From assembly GCA_027596195.1 (NCBI GenBank), contig JADGJG010000155.1, forward strand, positions 1 through 35,847: a stretch of DNA of 35,847 nt, read 5' to 3'. The position numbers were made by a program, and so were the translations under genes. This document shows, piece after piece, positions 32,930 through 35,847 of the stretch. A model generated the notes under the pieces. That model ran no database searches. It saw nothing but the letters and a program-made list of their open reading frames with translations, and was not told where the DNA came from. This DNA comes from Podochytrium sp. JEL0797 (taxonomy: Eukaryota; Chytridiomycota; Chytridiomycetes; Chytridiales; Chytriomycetaceae). Numbering within the stretch: position 1 is the stretch's first letter; each line of letters opens with the position of its first letter.

Positions 32930-35407
32930 TTAAATAACAGAAAATTTCGCCACAAATGAGTTTGGAATCCAACCAATCTCGTTGCCATTTTTCCCAACAG
33001 AACTTGTAGGATTATTCAAAGAACTTGCGTGTCGGAGTCCTGCGATCCTCGTTTGCCGCTTGTGTTGCCACGTCGCAAACCCATTCGCGTCTCCACTTAT
33101 CCCACCACTGCGAGGTTCGGATGTCACTTTGGCTCCATAAATCCAGTTACCAACGCGTTTGAATACTTCAATCACGTCTCCCTGAAAAGAAAGACGAGTT
33201 AGAATCCCAAAATGGGGAAAATAAAATCCGCCCCCTCCCCAGTCCACTCACCTTCTCCAATGACATTTCCTTCGTCTCTCTCGCATCATACTTGTACAAT
33301 GCAAAAACCAAGTCCTTTCCAGCCAAATGATGGCTCAAAGACGGTTCTGAATCACCAACCACACTCCCGACCTCACTTTCGACATCCGCCTGTGGTGGAA
33401 AGTACACGAGCGGTCCCACGCGTTTTTGCTGCTGATTCTCGTGGAAAAACACATCCTCCATGTGTTGAACGGGTTTCGTGCTGATGCGGCTCGTTTCGGC
33501 GACAAAAACGTTTGGGTACAGAGAGCGCAGAACATCCATGTCTTTAAATTTGGCTGAATTGGGGTTCGTTGCAGAGGAGGAAGAGCCCGAGGTAGACGAA
33601 GCGACAGGGGCCACGGCTCCTGAGACAGAAGATTCTTCGGCAAAACTCTCTCCACCATCACTGGCCCCACTCGACAAGGACAACACGTCGGTCGCGATTT
33701 TGGAGTCACTGCAGTCCCAAAACTCCACCATGGGACGCCCCGGGTTCGTGAAATGAACCGACTTGCGTCTCAACGTCCCGCCACCTCCACTGTTTCCACT
33801 AATGCTGCCGCCTCCACCCGTTTCCAAAATAGCACTGCCACCACAACTGCTGCTACTGCTGTTGAAATCAAACACAGCGGCTCCTCCGTTTCTTCCCACA
33901 CTTGCGCTACGGTGTTTGGAGAAACTGTCGTTGCTGCTCGTGTTGCTGACGCCTGAGGATACGGCGGGTTCGGTGTTCGCGTCGGTGAGGTTTGTGAAGG
34001 AGCTCGAGCGCATGGCGGATTTGAGTGTGCGTGGAAGACTGTTGGTGTTGCTGCGGCTGTGGAATGGGGAAGGTCCGGTTGTGGCAGATCGATAGGTGCG
34101 GTCAATGGTCGTGTGTGGAGGGGTGGGAGTTTCGGAGATTGAATTTGAAGGCGTTTTGCCTTGTGTGATTGAAGAAACAAGGTGTTCCGGTATAATGCAA
34201 GCTGAATCATTGTGCTGGTGCATTGGGTGAGGTGGTAGTACCGCAGTTGGACTCATGATTTGGATCGGGGATTGGACAAATGGAATAGATGGTGTTGCGA
34301 AACCCACAGGGGCAGAGTGACTGGTAGGAGTAAGAAGAATGCGTTCATCTCTCTCGCGAGTATGGATGGACAGGGACGACTTGTCTGAATTTTCATGGTT
34401 GCTGGCGTTCAAAATATTTTCGGACGAGGACTTCTCGGTTGTCAATGCAACAGATGCAAAGGATACAGCTGCGGAACGGACAGGTGAAGGAGACATCGGG
34501 TTGACGTTTGCGTAACTATGCGAGGTGTTTTGCGGTGCAGGGGACGCGATCTTCTCGAACGAAAACACTGCGGCGAAGGTTTCGCGATGGGAAGTGATGG
34601 CATTCGTGATTTGAACAGCAGTCTAAGAGCGTTTTGTTATCAAATTATCAGTAAATATAACTAAATCGAACGCCAAAAACCCTTACGCGAAGGTCGGCAA
34701 CGCGAACGGCGTTGTGGTGCGCCTCTTCGGCAGCCTCTCGACGAGCACGTGCAGTTTCTAACTGTGCTGCTTTTTGTTGCGCGCGTGCCGCATTTGTAGA
34801 CTGCTTCCACCAGGGTTGTGGCTGCACGGTAAGTCGACGTTCCGCTTTGACGAGACCTCCCAAAATATTGCTGCCGTCTCGTTCGAGCGATGCAAAAAGA
34901 GGTACATATCCCGCAGAGAGTGCTGAAAGAGGACCCTCAAAGCTTTGCTGGGACGCAACATTCTGCGAAAAAATTTGGGTGTCAAAAACCCAGTCCGCCA
35001 GATTGCCCGCCCAGCCAAAACAAAGCAACAAACCACGGCATTCAGCGATTGTGCAAGCATCAGATACCATTGCGCTACTTTCGACATTTGCTCTATCGCC
35101 AACACTGCAGTAAGCAAGCGAAATCAAACCGAAACGATTCAAACATCAAACCTGTCAAATCGGCGGCTCCATCAAGCCCTTCCCATACGCAGCCGCTCCT
35201 CAAGTCAGTGAGGCCAAAGTTCATCTCATTAGATGCTGCAGCAACGAGCCCAATCGCATGACGCAGCTTCATGGATGTCTTGACGAGATTCGACAACTTG
35301 CCGGCAAACTCGGTCCGTTCTTGCTTGCTGTATGGCGCAGGACGGTCGCTCGCTGCAACGGGCACCTTTGATCTACTCATGCCGTGACTTCCACTGAAAC
35401 TGCTCAT
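32930..35407 (-). CDS. Helical (BAR/IMD-like) plus SH3-domain protein
   Basis: Exons in gene order 35407-35152, 35104-35037, 34962-34687, 34622-33252 and 33181-32930 give 740 residues. Residues ~22-220 are predicted helical: KLSNLVKTSMKLRHAIGLVA, IEQMSKVAQWYLMLAQSLNA, VKAERRL, then a coiled coil AARAQQKAAQLETARARREA. This resembles a BAR or IMD membrane-curving domain, though I cannot assign a family. A ~400-residue Ser/Asn/Gly-rich linker follows. The C-terminus is an SH3 domain (VFALYKYDARETKEMSLEKG, DVIEVFKRVGNWIYG, GWIPNSFVAKF) whose conserved halves are separated by about 45 extra residues. The layout suggests an adaptor at sites of membrane bending or actin assembly. The intron before GDVIEV splits the SH3 domain. 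A second in-frame Met is nine codons downstream. Confidence 0.75.
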
Positions 35408-35784
35408 TGCCGTATTCTTTTGACACTTTCGCGACCCGTTTTTGCGACGGGTTTTCACTTTATCCCGCCTTTTCACCCGCCTTTTTATTTGAATTGAACT
35501 CAGAGGAAGGAGACAACCTCTCAACGGCGAAAGCGCCCGTGCGATGGGCTGAATTCAATTAAGAAGCGAAACACCAATGCGTTTGTGGTCCCTCCTGCTC
35601 TCCCTCCACAAGAGAGGGGTCTCGCGGTCGCAATGACTCAACCCAAATTCTCCTTCTGCAAATCACGCAAAAGAGGACTGCCTCTCGGTATCAGCAGTGA
35701 ATCTTGAATTTTAAATCAAAAAATCCCGTTCGCGTTGCTGTTCGCGGTCGTCATTCCTTGCGTCATTCCAGGCGGTTACACCTC
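35408..35784. other. Intergenic stretch upstream of the SH3 gene
   Basis: I see no gene here. The part nearest the SH3 gene contains overlapping runs rich in CGCCTTTT and CGGGTTTT. The rest is unstructured. It should hold the promoter of the SH3 gene and the 3' flank of whatever lies beyond the window. Confidence 0.4.
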
Positions 35785-35847
35785 TCAACTCCAACCACTG
35801 GACGTGGGGATAATCAAACCATTCAAAGACAGGATGCGCAAGTTGTG
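35785..35847 (-). CDS. Possible 3' end of a leucine-rich-repeat-like gene (partial)
   Basis: On the minus strand the window edge opens a frame of 20 codons, HNLRILSLNGLIIPTSSGWS, followed by TGA. LRILSLNGLIIP has the spacing of one leucine-rich repeat. With so few codons this may be chance. Confidence 0.3.
   Translation of the reverse strand, partial: HNLRILSLNGLIIPTSSGWS

Overview
The window is nuclear DNA of a zoosporic, chytrid-like fungus. MDM34 (the ERMES subunit, fungal type), a fungal-type D-lactate dehydrogenase and a short cytochrome b5 of fungal type point to Fungi. A CFAP210/CCDC173-like ciliary protein with nine exons implies a flagellated life stage. Genes are tightly packed and carry short GT-AG introns, mostly 45-90 nt. 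I reconstructed about 60 introns by hand from reading-frame continuity and family alignment from memory; no search was run.

Left part (1-8.4 kb): a possible start of an outward-reading minus-strand gene at the very edge, then on the plus strand Pescadillo (PES1/NOP7, ribosome biogenesis), an M17 leucine aminopeptidase, about 1.1 kb of gene-free DNA with tandem repeats, a palindrome and a hairpin, and an ABCB8-like mitochondrial ABC half-transporter.

Middle (8.4-20.5 kb): MDM34 (minus) and COQ10 (plus) are head to head with start codons only 26 bp apart. Then on the plus strand come a C-terminal SWIRM-domain protein, BUB3 (spindle checkpoint), ARF1 and the CFAP210-like protein.

Right-middle (20.5-28.5 kb): cytochrome b5 (minus) converges on CFAP210 and diverges from a secreted expansin-like protein (plus). 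A PIK1/PI4KB phosphatidylinositol 4-kinase (minus) diverges from a predicted membrane protein (plus) with a Cys-rich, CBM19-like N-terminus, one transmembrane helix and a C-terminal SH3 domain.

Right end (28.5-35.8 kb), all minus strand: DAD1/OST2, an unrecognised multi-exon gene with a decayed partial duplicate beside it, a D-lactate dehydrogenase that ends in the peroxisomal signal SKL, a helical (BAR-like) plus SH3 protein, and a possible 3' end of a leucine-rich-repeat-like gene at the edge.

The genes do not form a single pathway. Several concern mitochondria (ABCB8, MDM34, COQ10, probably not DLD here), and ARF1 and PI4KB are functional partners at the Golgi in other eukaryotes, but they lie 4 kb apart with other genes between. 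The most unusual items are the SKL-tailed lactate dehydrogenase, the wall-sensor-like transmembrane SH3 protein, the insertion inside COQ10, and the very short divergent promoters.
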